Notes: generated by a model from the letters alone, not told the origin. A stretch of DNA of 64,000 bases from Clostridia bacterium (GCA_024404095.1 JAKSQO010000007.1:1-64000), one strand, 5' to 3'. Shown: positions 52,627 through 62,638, counted from the first letter of the stretch. Translations and numbers: made by a program.

Positions 52627-53887
52627 TTACAAGATTCCTGCCTTTCACAATGACTTCGTCATACCTCTGAATTGCAGAGTAAAGAGTCTTTTTTGTCTTT
52701 TTATCATATACAGCCTTTGTATTTGAATCAACAATTACATAATCGCTGTCCTTCGGTGTATACAGCACATCAACCGCACGTGCCGTCATGACATCGCCTC
52801 GGAGAATGTATACAACATTAACCTTTTCGCCGTTATCAGCGGTAACACTTCTGATTGCCGTGCCCGGAACCTTGAATCCCGAATACTCGTTCAGAACAAG
52901 CTCCGCATTTATGCTTCTCATATTGGCATAGGTTTCGTTCATAAGATTACACGAAAGAACAAGAGCAACTCTTCCGTCGCTTTCCTCTGAAAGGCTTTCT
53001 ACCGTAACCGCAATGCCCTCAATGCCGTAAAACGGAAGATTGATTCTCATATTTTTACCGATTGAAAGTACTTTTGTATACTTGCTGTCAATCGTTGAAA
53101 CAATGTACCACTTGTAGCTGCCGACGATTTTGCCCATTTTACCTGTCACGGTTGTCGGATTGGCCTTAAGCACACGGTCAACCTGTGAAACGGTTATCTC
53201 GTTTATGCTGTCATAGTTTACAGTTTTTTCGTATCCGTCAAGATGGCTGATGTAATAGCCCGAGATAGGAGCCGCAACATCGGACGGGTTTATGCGCTTA
53301 GATTCAAGCTCAGCAATCTTTTTGTCGACAGCTGAAATCTTGTCCGAATAATCGACGCTTCCGTCAGTTACAATCTGCTTTTCAGCAAGCTTGTCCTCAA
53401 GGTCGGCAATTTTTGTGTAAAGCTCGCTGTAATCCGTCTTTCCTGTTGCGCTGAGCAGGTCAGCATAGCTTTTCTCAATTTCAACATTGAGCTTTTCGAT
53501 ATCAACCGTATTCATATGTGAGCTGTTGATAAGAGCTTCATATCGCTCCTTTTCGGCTTTCGCCTCTTTAAGCACCATATAATTTGCCGCTTCATCAGAC
53601 GAGCTGCACACAATCGCAACGGAGTCACCGCTCGCAACACGTTTTCCGTCCGACACAAGCGGAACAACTGTGCCCGAGGTCTGACCGTCAATGTATTCCT
53701 CATCTCTGACGATAAACGCATCCATGGAAATCTTGTCCTGCTGAACAACTTCATCTGCCGTCATTGTTTCGTAGGATTTGTAATTTGAAGTAAAAATATC
53801 ATGAAAAAGATAAATCATTATAGAAACGACAAGAACCACGCATACAATATTCAAAAGCTTGCTTTTCTTTGCTTTGCCGTCATTCAT
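52607..53887 (-). CDS. HlyD-like membrane adaptor protein
   Basis: 426 residues: an N-terminal membrane segment (about 11-29), a biotinyl-lipoyl-like hairpin (SGTVVPLVSDGKRVASGD), a coiled coil (about 95-200), a second lipoyl half (APISGYYISHLDGYE) and a beta-barrel end. This is the layout of HlyD/RND-type adaptors, but no partner transporter is next to it. The gene overlaps miaA by four bases and yggS by 20, so it is embedded in the division operon. A role in envelope assembly near the septum is possible. Confidence 0.8.
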   Translation of the reverse strand: MNDGKAKKSKLLNIVCVVLVVSIMIYLFHDIFTSNYKSYETMTADEVVQQDKISMDAFIVRDEEYIDGQTSGTVVPLVSDGKRVASGDSVAIVCSSSDEAANYMVLKEAKAEKERYEALINSSHMNTVDIEKLNVEIEKSYADLLSATGKTDYSELYTKIADLEDKLAEKQIVTDGSVDYSDKISAVDKKIAELESKRINPSDVAAPISGYYISHLDGYEKTVNYDSINEITVSQVDRVLKANPTTVTGKMGKIVGSYKWYIVSTIDSKYTKVLSIGKNMRINLPFYGIEGIAVTVESLSEESDGRVALVLSCNLMNETYANMRSINAELVLNEYSGFKVPGTAIRSVTADNGEKVNVVYILRGDVMTARAVDVLYTPKDSDYVIVDSNTKAVYDKKTKKTLYSAIQRYDEVIVKGRNLVNGKSVG

Positions 53888-54831
53888 AAGGCTTCTCCTT
53901 TCAGAAATTCTTCCGTAAGTCTGAACGCTTCGCTGTAAAGCTGTTCTTTCTGTTCATATTTGTCAATAAACAGCCAATTTATGCAATCATTGCGTCTGAA
54001 CCACGTCAGCTGTCTTTTTGCATAACGTCTTGTAGACTGTTTAAGGTTATTCACCGCTTCGTCAAGTGACAGCACACCGTCAAAGTAAGGCTTAAGCTCC
54101 TTGCAGCCTATCGCCTGTGATGATGTCGCTGTATTTTCCTTTGCAAGGTACTCCCTTGCCTCCTGCTCGAGTCCCATACTCAGCATTATATCAACCCGTC
54201 GGTTGATTCTGTCATACAGGAACTGCCTGTACGTCGCGTCAAGTCCGAGCCAAAGAACATTATAGGGACTATCGGCATGGGAATTTTTTATCTGCTCTGT
54301 CATGGTAATCCCCGAGGAATACCACAACTCCAATGCACGCAAAATACGTTTGACATTATTCGGGTGCATTTTTGAAGCATATTCCGGGTCGATTCTGCGA
54401 AGCTCTTCGAGAAGTGCTTCAATACCCTCGGATTCTGCACGGCATCTGAGCTTTTCACGCAATTCGCCGTTAAATGAATCCTCGGTAAGCTGTATGTTAT
54501 TCAGAAGTGTATCAAGATAAAGACCTGTACCGCCTACAACAACAGGCAGTTTTCCGCGCGAATGAATGTCCGCAATCGCCTCGCCTGCCATACGCTGATA
54601 TTCGGCAACGCTGAAGCTCTCGGTATCGGGCAGAAAATCCATCATGTGATGCGGCACACCTTTTTTCTCTTTCACGGACGGCTTTGCCGTAGCAATATCC
54701 ATTCCTTTATAAATCTGCATTGAGTCCGCTGACACGGCTTCACCGTTGAATTTAAGACATATTTCAACAGCAAGGTCAGATTTACCCGATGCGGTTGGAC
54801 CGACAACGGCAATGACGGGTATTCTGTTCAT
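53884..54831 (-). CDS. miaA: tRNA dimethylallyltransferase
   Basis: 315 residues. P-loop GPTASGKSDLA near residue 11, DSMQIYKGMDIATAKP, and GGTGLYLDTLL are diagnostic. It adds the isopentenyl group to A37 of tRNAs reading UNN codons. miaB, which adds the methylthio group to the product, lies four genes upstream in the same series. GGAGG precedes the ATG. Confidence 0.97.
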   Translation of the reverse strand: MNRIPVIAVVGPTASGKSDLAVEICLKFNGEAVSADSMQIYKGMDIATAKPSVKEKKGVPHHMMDFLPDTESFSVAEYQRMAGEAIADIHSRGKLPVVVGGTGLYLDTLLNNIQLTEDSFNGELREKLRCRAESEGIEALLEELRRIDPEYASKMHPNNVKRILRALELWYSSGITMTEQIKNSHADSPYNVLWLGLDATYRQFLYDRINRRVDIMLSMGLEQEAREYLAKENTATSSQAIGCKELKPYFDGVLSLDEAVNNLKQSTRRYAKRQLTWFRRNDCINWLFIDKYEQKEQLYSEAFRLTEEFLKGEAL

Positions 54832-54851
54832 CGGTTGTCGCCTCCGTTTAG

Positions 54852-56846
54852 TTATACTCTTCCGAAATTCTTTTCTATTTCATGTTTTGTAAGTTCAATA
54901 AGAACAGGTCTGCCGTGAGGGCAGTAACGTATGTCAGGGTTATTCAGAAGCTTTTCAACGAACCTTTCAAGCTCGTATTCGCTTGTTTTGTCCCCTGCCT
55001 TAATAGCCGCTCTGCAAGCGGTTGAATGGTAAATCCAGTCAAGCTTTTCGGGCACAAGCTCACGTCTGCTGTTGACAAGATATGCCGCAAGCTCGACAAT
55101 TACAGAAGCGATATCGCTGTCTGCAACCGCTGTCGGGCACTCGCTGACAAGCACCATTCCGCTGCCGAAGTCCTGCACACCGTAGCCTGCCTTTTCAAGC
55201 AGCTCAAGGCTGTCAAGCACCGCCGAATACTCTTCCTTGCTGAGTGTTACTGTCACAGGAACAAGAAGCATCTGTGTTTCAATTCCGTCACGGTTCTCAC
55301 GGAATTTCTCAAAAAGCATTCTTTCGTGCGCCGCGTGCTTGTCGATAAGCAGTAGCTTATTTCCCTGCTCGACAAGAATATATGTTTTAAAAGCCTCACC
55401 GATAACTCTGTACGGTTCAGCCTCAGGAACAGTTTCCTTTTCGACTTCAACCGCCTGAGTTTCTTCTGCAACTTCAGCTTTTTTCTCCGTCTTAGCTTCT
55501 TCAATTACAGTCGGTTCAGGTTCTTTTATTTCAACTTCAATCTTTTTTTCTTCAATTATTTCTGTTTTGGGCTCTTCTTTTATTCCAGGCTTTTTCGGAG
55601 CTGTCGAAATCAAGTCGATTTCATCGCTCTCAACCTTAAAATGCGATTCATTTTTAAAGGTTACAGATGTCTGCACGGCAGGCTTCTTTTCGGGAACGGT
55701 TTCTTTTCTGTATTCCGTTGCTGTTTTCTTGCTCCAGAAATCATCCCTTTTAACCTGTTCAAGCTGTTGATTGTAGATTTTCAGCTGTTCGCCGCTTGTC
55801 GGCTGAGGCATAAACTGCCTGTTAACCTTCTGCTGAAGATTAGCCTGCACACGGCTGTCGCCCTGCTGTAAAGCAGATTTAGTACAGTAGTAAACCGCAT
55901 TAAAAATCAGCTTTTCATTAGCAAAACGAACCTCCGTTTTAGCAGGATGGACATTGACATCCACACTCTTTGCGTGAGCTTCGATGTTGAGCACACACGC
56001 AGGGAACTTGCCGACCATAATCTGATTTTTATATGCTTCCTCGAGTGCCGCCATGCCTGTTCGGGTCTTGATAAAACGGTTATTAAGGAAGAAAAACTGC
56101 ATACTTCTGCTCGGGCGTGCGCTGAACGGCTTTGAAACAAAGCCTGTCACTTTTATGCCCTCAAGCTCGTATTCGGCAGGGATAAGCCCCGATGCAAAAT
56201 CCTTGCCGAGAACTGTGTATATCGCCCCTTTAAGGTTGCCGTCACCCGAAGTAAAAAGCACATCCTTACCGTCACGGATAAATCTGACGCTTACCTCGGG
56301 GTGAGAAAGCGCAACCCTGTCAACAACACCTGCGACCGCATTGGCTTCGGTGACATCCTTTTTGAGAAATTTCATTCGTGCAGGAGTATTGTAGAAAATG
56401 TCGCGTATAATCAGCGTTGAACCTGACGGACAGCCTGCATCGTCAATGAGGATTTCCTCACCGCCCTCGATACAATAGCGTGTGCCGATTTCTTCATTTT
56501 CCGCCTTTGTCATCATCTCAACTCTTGAAACTGCCGCTATTGAAGCAAGAGCTTCGCCACGGAAGCCGAGAGTATAAATTGCATTCAGGTCATCCTCGGT
56601 TGAAATTTTGCTTGTTGCGTGGCTGATAAAAGCCTTGCGTATATTTGCGCGGTCAATTCCGCATCCGTTATCCGTAATGCGTATGTAGGTTATTCCTCCG
56701 CGCTGAATTTCGAGAGTGATTTTTGTTGCGCCTGCATCGATTGAGTTTTCCATAATTTCCTTGACAATAGAGGCAGGTCTTTCGACAACCTCACCTGCGG
56801 CAATCAGCTCGGCAAGATGCTTCGGAAGTATATTTATTTCAGGCAC
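54852..56846 (-). CDS. mutL: DNA mismatch repair protein MutL
   Basis: 664 residues, GTG start with GGAG upstream. The GHKL ATPase motifs (MENSIDAGATKI, TDNGCGID, GFRGEALASIA) lie in the first 100 residues. A variable Glu/Lys/Pro-rich linker (about 380-480) precedes the C-terminal domain with DKHAAHERMLFEK and CPHGRPV. The DxHAx2Ex4E and CPHGRP motifs mark an endonuclease-type MutL, as expected for a bacterium without MutH. It lies 29 bases after mutS. Confidence 0.97.
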   Translation of the reverse strand: MPEINILPKHLAELIAAGEVVERPASIVKEIMENSIDAGATKITLEIQRGGITYIRITDNGCGIDRANIRKAFISHATSKISTEDDLNAIYTLGFRGEALASIAAVSRVEMMTKAENEEIGTRYCIEGGEEILIDDAGCPSGSTLIIRDIFYNTPARMKFLKKDVTEANAVAGVVDRVALSHPEVSVRFIRDGKDVLFTSGDGNLKGAIYTVLGKDFASGLIPAEYELEGIKVTGFVSKPFSARPSRSMQFFFLNNRFIKTRTGMAALEEAYKNQIMVGKFPACVLNIEAHAKSVDVNVHPAKTEVRFANEKLIFNAVYYCTKSALQQGDSRVQANLQQKVNRQFMPQPTSGEQLKIYNQQLEQVKRDDFWSKKTATEYRKETVPEKKPAVQTSVTFKNESHFKVESDEIDLISTAPKKPGIKEEPKTEIIEEKKIEVEIKEPEPTVIEEAKTEKKAEVAEETQAVEVEKETVPEAEPYRVIGEAFKTYILVEQGNKLLLIDKHAAHERMLFEKFRENRDGIETQMLLVPVTVTLSKEEYSAVLDSLELLEKAGYGVQDFGSGMVLVSECPTAVADSDIASVIVELAAYLVNSRRELVPEKLDWIYHSTACRAAIKAGDKTSEYELERFVEKLLNNPDIRYCPHGRPVLIELTKHEIEKNFGRV

Positions 56847-56875
56847 AAAATCACTCCGTTTCTGAATTTACTGTG

Positions 56876-59482
56876 TTATATTTTCTCCGCTTCAAGCTTC
56901 AGCTCATAGAGCTTCTGAAGTGCTTCAATCGGAGTTAAAGTGTTGACGTCAAGTGCTTTAAGCTTGTCAACAATTTCGCTTCCTGCGTTTGAGCCGAAGC
57001 TTATCTGCATCTCCTCAGGCTGAGCCTCAACGGTTCGTACAACCGTAACAACTCCGTTTTCCTCAAGCTCCTTGAGAATTGCTTTTGCACGGTTTACAAC
57101 CGCATTCGGTACACCTGCAAGCTTTGCAACCTCAATACCGTAGCTTCCGTCTGCTCCGCCGCGAATAATACGGCGCAGGAATGTTATATCGTCGCCGCGT
57201 TTCTTCACGGCAATATTATAATTCTTCGCACCGTCAATCTCATTTTCAAGCTCGGTCAGCTCGTGATAATGCGTTGCAAAGAGGGTTTTCGCACCTAATT
57301 TCTTCTTATCGGCGGCAAACTCAAGCACCGCACGGGCAATGCTCATTCCGTCAAATGTCGAAGTACCTCTGCCTATCTCGTCAAAAATAAGCAGGCTGTT
57401 CTGTGTTGCGTTTGTAAGAATGTTTGCGACCTCGCTCATCTCGACCATAAATGTCGACTGTCCCGAAGCAAGATCATCCGATGCACCTACACGGGTAAAA
57501 ATGCTGTCAACAATGCCTATCTGCGCACTCGATGCTGGAACAAAGCTTCCGCACTGAGCCATAAGCACGATAAGCGCAACCTGACGCATATAGGTTGATT
57601 TACCTGCCATATTCGGACCTGTGATAATAGCACATCTGTTGTCACGGCAGTCAAGCTCAGTGTCGTTCGGTACAAAAGGAGAATCCTTGACCATCTTCTC
57701 AACAACAGGATGTCTGCCGTCCTTGATAATAAGCTCATGTCCATCCGTCATAACAGGACAGGTGTAGTTGTTTTTGAGTGCCACGTTGGCAAGTGAACAG
57801 AGAACATCAATCTCTGCCACAGCGTGTGCTGTTTTCTGTATTCTGTAAAGCTCGGAGGCAACCTTTGCTCTGACCTGAGTAAAGATTTCATACTCGAGCT
57901 TAACAATTCTTTCCTGTGCGCCGAGAACCTTTGATTCAAGGTCCTTGAGCTCACTTGTGATGTATCTCTCGCAATTCGCAAGGGTCTGTTTTCTTATATA
58001 TTCCTCGGGTACAAGCTCCTTGAAAGCGTTCGGCACTTCGATATAATAACCGAAAACTCTGTTGTATCCGATTTTCAGCTTTTTGATGCCTGTTTTTTCC
58101 TGCTCTGCCTGCTGAACGGCGGCAATATAGCCCTTACCGTTGTTGACAATGTCTCGGAGTGAATCAAGCTCCTCGTTGAAGCCGTCCTTTATCATGCCGC
58201 CCTCACGAACGGTGAACGGAGGTTCTTCGTCGATTGAGCTGTCAATTAGCCCGCCTATGTCCTCAAGCAGGTCAATCTGAGAATAAAGCTCATTAAGCAG
58301 CGCCGAGCGACAGCCCGATATTCTCTCCTTAATTGCAGGAAGTCTTGTAATCGTTGCCCAGAGTGAGCGCAGTTCCTTTGCGTTTGCCGTTTCGTAAATG
58401 ATACGTGCCATAAGGCGCTCCATATCATTTACATCGGAAACGTTTTCGATTTCCTCGTTAAGCAGAAGGCTGTCATTCACAAATTCGGCAACTGCGTTGT
58501 GCCTTTTGGATATTTTAGCAATGTTGAGCAGCGGCTGTTCAATCCAGCTGCGGATAAGCCGCTTGCCCATTGCTGTTTTTGTTTTATCAAGCACCCACAG
58601 AAGAGTTCCCCTCTTCTCACGGTTGCGCATTGTTTCCGTCAGCTCGAGATTGCGTCTTGAAGAAAAGTCAATCTTCATAAATCGGCTGTCAGAATAGAAA
58701 TCAATCTCGCGGATGTTTTCAAGTCCCGATTTCTGCACCTCGGTAAGATAATCAATCGTAGCACCGAGAGCGCATACAGCCTCGTTATTACCCTCAATTC
58801 CAAGCTCTGTAAGACTCTTCTTAAAATGGTCGGTAATAATCTGACGGCAGTAATCAATGTTGATTTTTTCCGAATCAATTTCGTCAGCGGTACACTCAAT
58901 GCGATTCTTTATGAAGTCGCGAACCTTTTCACACTTCACGGTTTCTGCATTGTAGCGCACCTCGGTCGGCATATATCTGCCGATTTCGTTGACTATTTTG
59001 GAAGCGGGATTTTTTTCATCAATCTGAGTGAGATTAAGCTCGCCTGTTGAAACATCAGCAAAGCAGATACCTGCCGACTGTCCGTTGAGCCATATACAGC
59101 AAAGGAAATTATTCTTCGATTCATCAAGCATACTGCTTTCAATAACAGTACCCGGTGTATGAATACGGATAACATCACGCTTTACAATACCCTTTGCAAG
59201 CGCAGGATCCTCCGTCTGTTCACAGATAGCAACCTTATAGCCACGGGCAACAAGTCTTGCAATATAGGAATCAACGCTGTGGAACGGAACACCGCACATC
59301 GGCGCACGCTCCTCCTGTCCGCAGTCTCTTCCTGTCAATACAAGCTCTAGCTCTCTTGAAGCGGTCTTGGCATCCTCAAAGAACATCTCATAGAAGTCAC
59401 CGAGTCTGAACATAAGAATGGTGTCCTGATAGTTCTTTTTAATTTCAAGATACTGCTTCATCATCGGCGTCATTTCTGCCAT
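56876..59482 (-). CDS. mutS: DNA mismatch repair protein MutS
   Basis: 868 residues from ATG 59480-59482; a GTG four codons upstream overlaps the GGGAG site. The mismatch-reading motif (FRLGDFYEMF) is near residue 25-34, Walker A GPNMAGKST near 610, and DEIGRGTSTFDG follows as Walker B. The C-terminal end is of normal length. It recognises mispairs and recruits MutL, whose gene is downstream. Confidence 0.98.
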   Translation of the reverse strand: MAEMTPMMKQYLEIKKNYQDTILMFRLGDFYEMFFEDAKTASRELELVLTGRDCGQEERAPMCGVPFHSVDSYIARLVARGYKVAICEQTEDPALAKGIVKRDVIRIHTPGTVIESSMLDESKNNFLCCIWLNGQSAGICFADVSTGELNLTQIDEKNPASKIVNEIGRYMPTEVRYNAETVKCEKVRDFIKNRIECTADEIDSEKINIDYCRQIITDHFKKSLTELGIEGNNEAVCALGATIDYLTEVQKSGLENIREIDFYSDSRFMKIDFSSRRNLELTETMRNREKRGTLLWVLDKTKTAMGKRLIRSWIEQPLLNIAKISKRHNAVAEFVNDSLLLNEEIENVSDVNDMERLMARIIYETANAKELRSLWATITRLPAIKERISGCRSALLNELYSQIDLLEDIGGLIDSSIDEEPPFTVREGGMIKDGFNEELDSLRDIVNNGKGYIAAVQQAEQEKTGIKKLKIGYNRVFGYYIEVPNAFKELVPEEYIRKQTLANCERYITSELKDLESKVLGAQERIVKLEYEIFTQVRAKVASELYRIQKTAHAVAEIDVLCSLANVALKNNYTCPVMTDGHELIIKDGRHPVVEKMVKDSPFVPNDTELDCRDNRCAIITGPNMAGKSTYMRQVALIVLMAQCGSFVPASSAQIGIVDSIFTRVGASDDLASGQSTFMVEMSEVANILTNATQNSLLIFDEIGRGTSTFDGMSIARAVLEFAADKKKLGAKTLFATHYHELTELENEIDGAKNYNIAVKKRGDDITFLRRIIRGGADGSYGIEVAKLAGVPNAVVNRAKAILKELEENGVVTVVRTVEAQPEEMQISFGSNAGSEIVDKLKALDVNTLTPIEALQKLYELKLEAEKI

Positions 59483-59529
59483 TGTCTTTCTCACTCCCGA
59501 AATCTAAACGTAAAAAATAATTTCTTCAA

Positions 59530-59940
59530 TTAGTGGCAGCCGCCGCATGAGCCGCACTCACCTGAGCAATGATGCTCCTCCTGAGGCTCGCAGGTTGCAG
59601 GATCCTCACCCTGAACGCAGAGAGAAAGAATAGCTGTGATGTGGTTCATCATTGCGTCAACTTCCTGTCTTGCTGCTTCGTACTTCTGCATATTTTCGTT
59701 TGCCATTACAGCCTGGTAAACCTCTGTGAACTCCTTGTCGTATGCCTGGAGCTTCTGCTCATCTGCATCGTCCTTTGCAGCCTCGTGCTGATATGACATA
59801 TGGATAAGCTGAATCTTGTTGATCATATCGTTGAGGTCTGTGTCAGCCTCGTTAACCTTTCTTGCCTCGTGGAAAGCAAGGTAACGCTCGTCCTGCTGAA
59901 TTGCCGCACCAAGCTGTCTTGTGATTTCAATAATGTCCAT
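59530..59940 (-). CDS. YlbF-family regulator with Cys-rich tail
   Basis: 136 residues. The helical YlbF/YmcA domain (about 1-105; TRQLGAAIQQDERYLAFHEA, NDMINKIQLIHMSY) is followed by a short tail with six Cys and several His (ending HHCSGECGSCGGCH). In Bacillus, YlbF forms with YmcA and YaaT a complex that carries Fe-S clusters and promotes mRNA processing by RNase Y. The Cys tail here could hold such a cluster or another metal. AAGGAG precedes the ATG; it lies between miaB and mutS. Confidence 0.85.
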   Translation of the reverse strand: MDIIEITRQLGAAIQQDERYLAFHEARKVNEADTDLNDMINKIQLIHMSYQHEAAKDDADEQKLQAYDKEFTEVYQAVMANENMQKYEAARQEVDAMMNHITAILSLCVQGEDPATCEPQEEHHCSGECGSCGGCH

Positions 59941-59983
59941 TGTTAAAACTCCTTAATATTATTTATAATAAATTATTATTACC

Positions 59984-61411
59984 TTAAACAAGCTCGCCTC
60001 TGACTATCCATGTCAGCGGCTCGGTTACCTTAACCTCACAGAACTGTCCGAGCACATCTCTGCCCTCAACCTCGGGAAATTCAATCATGACATTACCCTG
60101 TGTTCTGCCGTTAAGTATTCCGTCACGTGCATAGCCTTCGCAAAGCACGGTATATATTTTATCCTTCATTTTTGCGGTGCGTTCGCCTGCAATCTTTTCC
60201 TGAAGGTCGGTAAGCTCCTTGAACCACCTTCCCTTTTCATCACGTGAAATCGGGTCGGGCATTTCAGCCGCCTTTGTTCCCGGACGTGACGAGAAAATGA
60301 AGGTATAAAGCGAAGTAAACTGAACCTTTTCGATAAGTGTGAGCGTATCCTTGAACTCCTCATAGGTTTCACCCGGGAAGCCGACAATTACATCACTCGT
60401 CATTGAAAGTCCCGGCATCACCTTGCGTGCATACTCTGCAAGCTCGAGGTACTGCTCTCTTGTATATCTGCGGTTCATCTCTTCAAGCACTCTGTTGTTG
60501 CCGCTCTGGAACGGCAGGTGAAGGTGCTTCGCAACCTTGTCGCACTCAGCCATTGTGTCAAGCAGTTCCTTTGAACAGTCCTTCGGGTGTGAAGTCATAA
60601 ACCGGATTATAAAGTCACCCTCAAGGTCATTTATCTGCCTCAACAGCTTTGCAAAATTTATATCGCAATCAAGGTTCTTGCCGTACGAATTGACGTTCTG
60701 ACCGAGAAGAGTTATATCCTTACAGCCCATTGCAATGAGTTCTTTCGCCTCGGCGATAATATCCTCGGGCTCACGGCTTCGCTCTCTGCCCTTGACATAC
60801 GGCACGATACAATAACTGCAAAAATTGTTGCAGCCGTACATTATCGGCAGCCAGCCCTTGATTACTCCGTCACGGTGAACAGGAAGATTCTCAGCAATTA
60901 CGCCGTCACCGTCGGGACATTCAAATACCCTCTTACCTGTGCAAAGTACACGGTACATAAGCTCGGGCAGCTTGTGAATAACATGAGTGCCGAAAACCAA
61001 ATCGACAAACGGATAGCTTTTTCTGATTTTTTCAACTACTCTCTCCTGCTGCATCATGCAGCCGCAAAGAGCTATTATCAGGTCTGGATTCTGCTTCTTA
61101 AGCTTTTTAATCGCTCCGACATTTCCGTATATTCTGTCCTCTGCGTGTTCACGTATAGCACAGGTGTTATATAAAATAAGACTTGCTTCTTCTATGTTTT
61201 CGGTAAATCCGTAGCCGAGCGTTTCAAGAATACCCTTGATTCTTTCTCCGTCAGATACGTTTCCCTGACATCCGTAGGTGTGCACAAACGCAAGAGGCCT
61301 GTCACTGAATCTTGAAGTAATAACCGAACCGACAAGAGCAGTATACTCTTTCTGTCTTTTCAGCTCCTCGTCGGAAACCTTACAGCTTTTTTTCGGTTTG
61401 TTCCCGTCCAC
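59984..61411 (-). CDS. miaB: tRNA-2-methylthio-N6-dimethylallyladenosine synthase MiaB
   Basis: 475 residues from GTG 61409-61411, set by GAGAGG eight bases upstream. The N-terminal methylthiotransferase domain has the three cluster Cys (TYGCQGN, NTCAIREHAEDR, LCGCMMQQERV). The radical SAM motif is NNFCSYCIVPYVKGRERSR, and a C-terminal TRAM domain completes it. It acts on i6A37 made by MiaA. It is the first gene of the long leftward series. Confidence 0.97.
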   Translation of the reverse strand: MDGNKPKKSCKVSDEELKRQKEYTALVGSVITSRFSDRPLAFVHTYGCQGNVSDGERIKGILETLGYGFTENIEEASLILYNTCAIREHAEDRIYGNVGAIKKLKKQNPDLIIALCGCMMQQERVVEKIRKSYPFVDLVFGTHVIHKLPELMYRVLCTGKRVFECPDGDGVIAENLPVHRDGVIKGWLPIMYGCNNFCSYCIVPYVKGRERSREPEDIIAEAKELIAMGCKDITLLGQNVNSYGKNLDCDINFAKLLRQINDLEGDFIIRFMTSHPKDCSKELLDTMAECDKVAKHLHLPFQSGNNRVLEEMNRRYTREQYLELAEYARKVMPGLSMTSDVIVGFPGETYEEFKDTLTLIEKVQFTSLYTFIFSSRPGTKAAEMPDPISRDEKGRWFKELTDLQEKIAGERTAKMKDKIYTVLCEGYARDGILNGRTQGNVMIEFPEVEGRDVLGQFCEVKVTEPLTWIVRGELV

Positions 61412-61445
61412 AAGCGACACCTCTCTTTTTAACAATAACCACTAT

Positions 61446-61474
61446 ATTATAACTTAATAATAAAAATATTGCAA
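61446..61474 (-). promoter_or_regulatory. Promoter of the miaB-mutSL series
   Basis: On the minus strand TTGCAA (61469-61474), a 17-base spacer and a consensus TATAAT (61446-61451), about 35 bases before the miaB start. Confidence 0.7.
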
Positions 61475-61507
61475 CAGAAATATTGTTATTTAGCATAAAC
61501 TTTTTCA

Positions 61508-61536
61508 TTGAACAATTTTGATAATAATGTTATAAT
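61508..61536 (+). promoter_or_regulatory. Promoter of the membrane GT2 gene
   Basis: TTGAAC (61508-61513), a 17-base spacer and TATAAT (61531-61536), divergent from the miaB promoter. Confidence 0.65.
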
Positions 61537-61559
61537 AAAACTTGAGGACGGTGATATCT

Positions 61560-62513
61560 TTGAAAGATACAAAAACGCTCTATATTCTTGTCCCCTGCTA
61601 TAACGAATCCGAGGTCCTTCCTCTTTCATCCAAGGTTTTCCGCGACAAGCTTATGCAGCTTATTGACGACGGAAAAGTCAGCGCGGACAGTAAAATCGCA
61701 TTTGTTGACGACGGTTCAAAGGACAACACATGGTCGATAATCGAAAGTCTGCACGAGCTTGACCCGATTTTCGTCGGTGTAAAGCTTTCAAGAAACCGAG
61801 GTCATCAGAATGCACTCCTTGGCGGTATGGCTACAATTGTCAAGGACTGTGATATGATTGTAACCATTGACGCGGATGTTCAGGATGATGTTAACGCTAT
61901 TGATAAAATGGTTGATGAATATTATAACGGTGCCGAGGTTGTGTACGGCGTCCGTGATTCGCGTGAGACCGACACATTTTTCAAGCGCTTCACAGCTCAG
62001 GGCTTTTATAAGCTGATGAACGCTATGGGCGTTGAAACAATTTACAACCATGCTGATTTCAGACTTATGAGCTCACGCGCGGTTGAAGCTCTGCTTGAAT
62101 TCAAGGAGGTCAACCTTTTCCTCAGAGGTATGGTTCCTCTTGTGGGCTTCAAAACCGCACAGGTTACCTATGACCGTGCTCCGAGAATGGCAGGCGAATC
62201 AAAATATCCGCTGAAAAAAATGCTCACCTTTGCGTTTGACGGAATAACATCATTCTCAATCAAGCCGATAAGACTTATAACCTCGCTTGGTGCCGTTGCT
62301 CTGATTCTGAGTATTCTTTTCGCTGTTTATGCACTTATCAGTCACGCAACACATCACACCGTACCCGGTTGGACATCAACAGTTCTTTCCGTCTGGTTCT
62401 TCGGTTCATTGCAGTTAATTGCCACAGGCGTTGTCGGTGAGTATATAGGAAAAATATATCTTGAAACCAAGGGTCGTCCGCGCTTCTTCATAGAAAAATA
62501 TCTGAATAAGTAA
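61560..62513 (+). CDS. GtrB/DPM1-like membrane glycosyltransferase
   Basis: 317 residues from TTG 61560, chosen because the upstream GAGGACGGTGAT holds the ribosome binding site; a TTG at 61542 lies inside it. The GT2 domain has LYILVPCYNESEVLP, FVDDGSKDNT and VTIDADVQDD, followed by two membrane segments (about 235-262 and 275-297). It would attach a sugar to a polyprenyl phosphate. It is related to the enzyme at 40462-41400 but stands alone with its own promoter. Confidence 0.9.
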   Translation: MKDTKTLYILVPCYNESEVLPLSSKVFRDKLMQLIDDGKVSADSKIAFVDDGSKDNTWSIIESLHELDPIFVGVKLSRNRGHQNALLGGMATIVKDCDMIVTIDADVQDDVNAIDKMVDEYYNGAEVVYGVRDSRETDTFFKRFTAQGFYKLMNAMGVETIYNHADFRLMSSRAVEALLEFKEVNLFLRGMVPLVGFKTAQVTYDRAPRMAGESKYPLKKMLTFAFDGITSFSIKPIRLITSLGAVALILSILFAVYALISHATHHTVPGWTSTVLSVWFFGSLQLIATGVVGEYIGKIYLETKGRPRFFIEKYLNK

Positions 62514-62556
62514 AAAGCTACAACCGCATAAGAAATTATTTTAATTATAAAGCCAT

Positions 62557-62595
62557 ACCCGCCAAAAAGGATTTTAAAATTCCTCTTTGGCGGGT
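62557..62595 (+). terminator. Long hairpin after the membrane GT2 gene
   Basis: ACCCGCCAAA (62557-62566) pairs perfectly with TTTGGCGGGT (62586-62595), and the inner part is also nearly palindromic. The T tail is poor on both strands, so termination is likely but not certain. Confidence 0.5.
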
Positions 62596-62638
62596 AAATT
62601 CTTCTATATCAACAATCTGAAATTTGTTGTGACAGACT

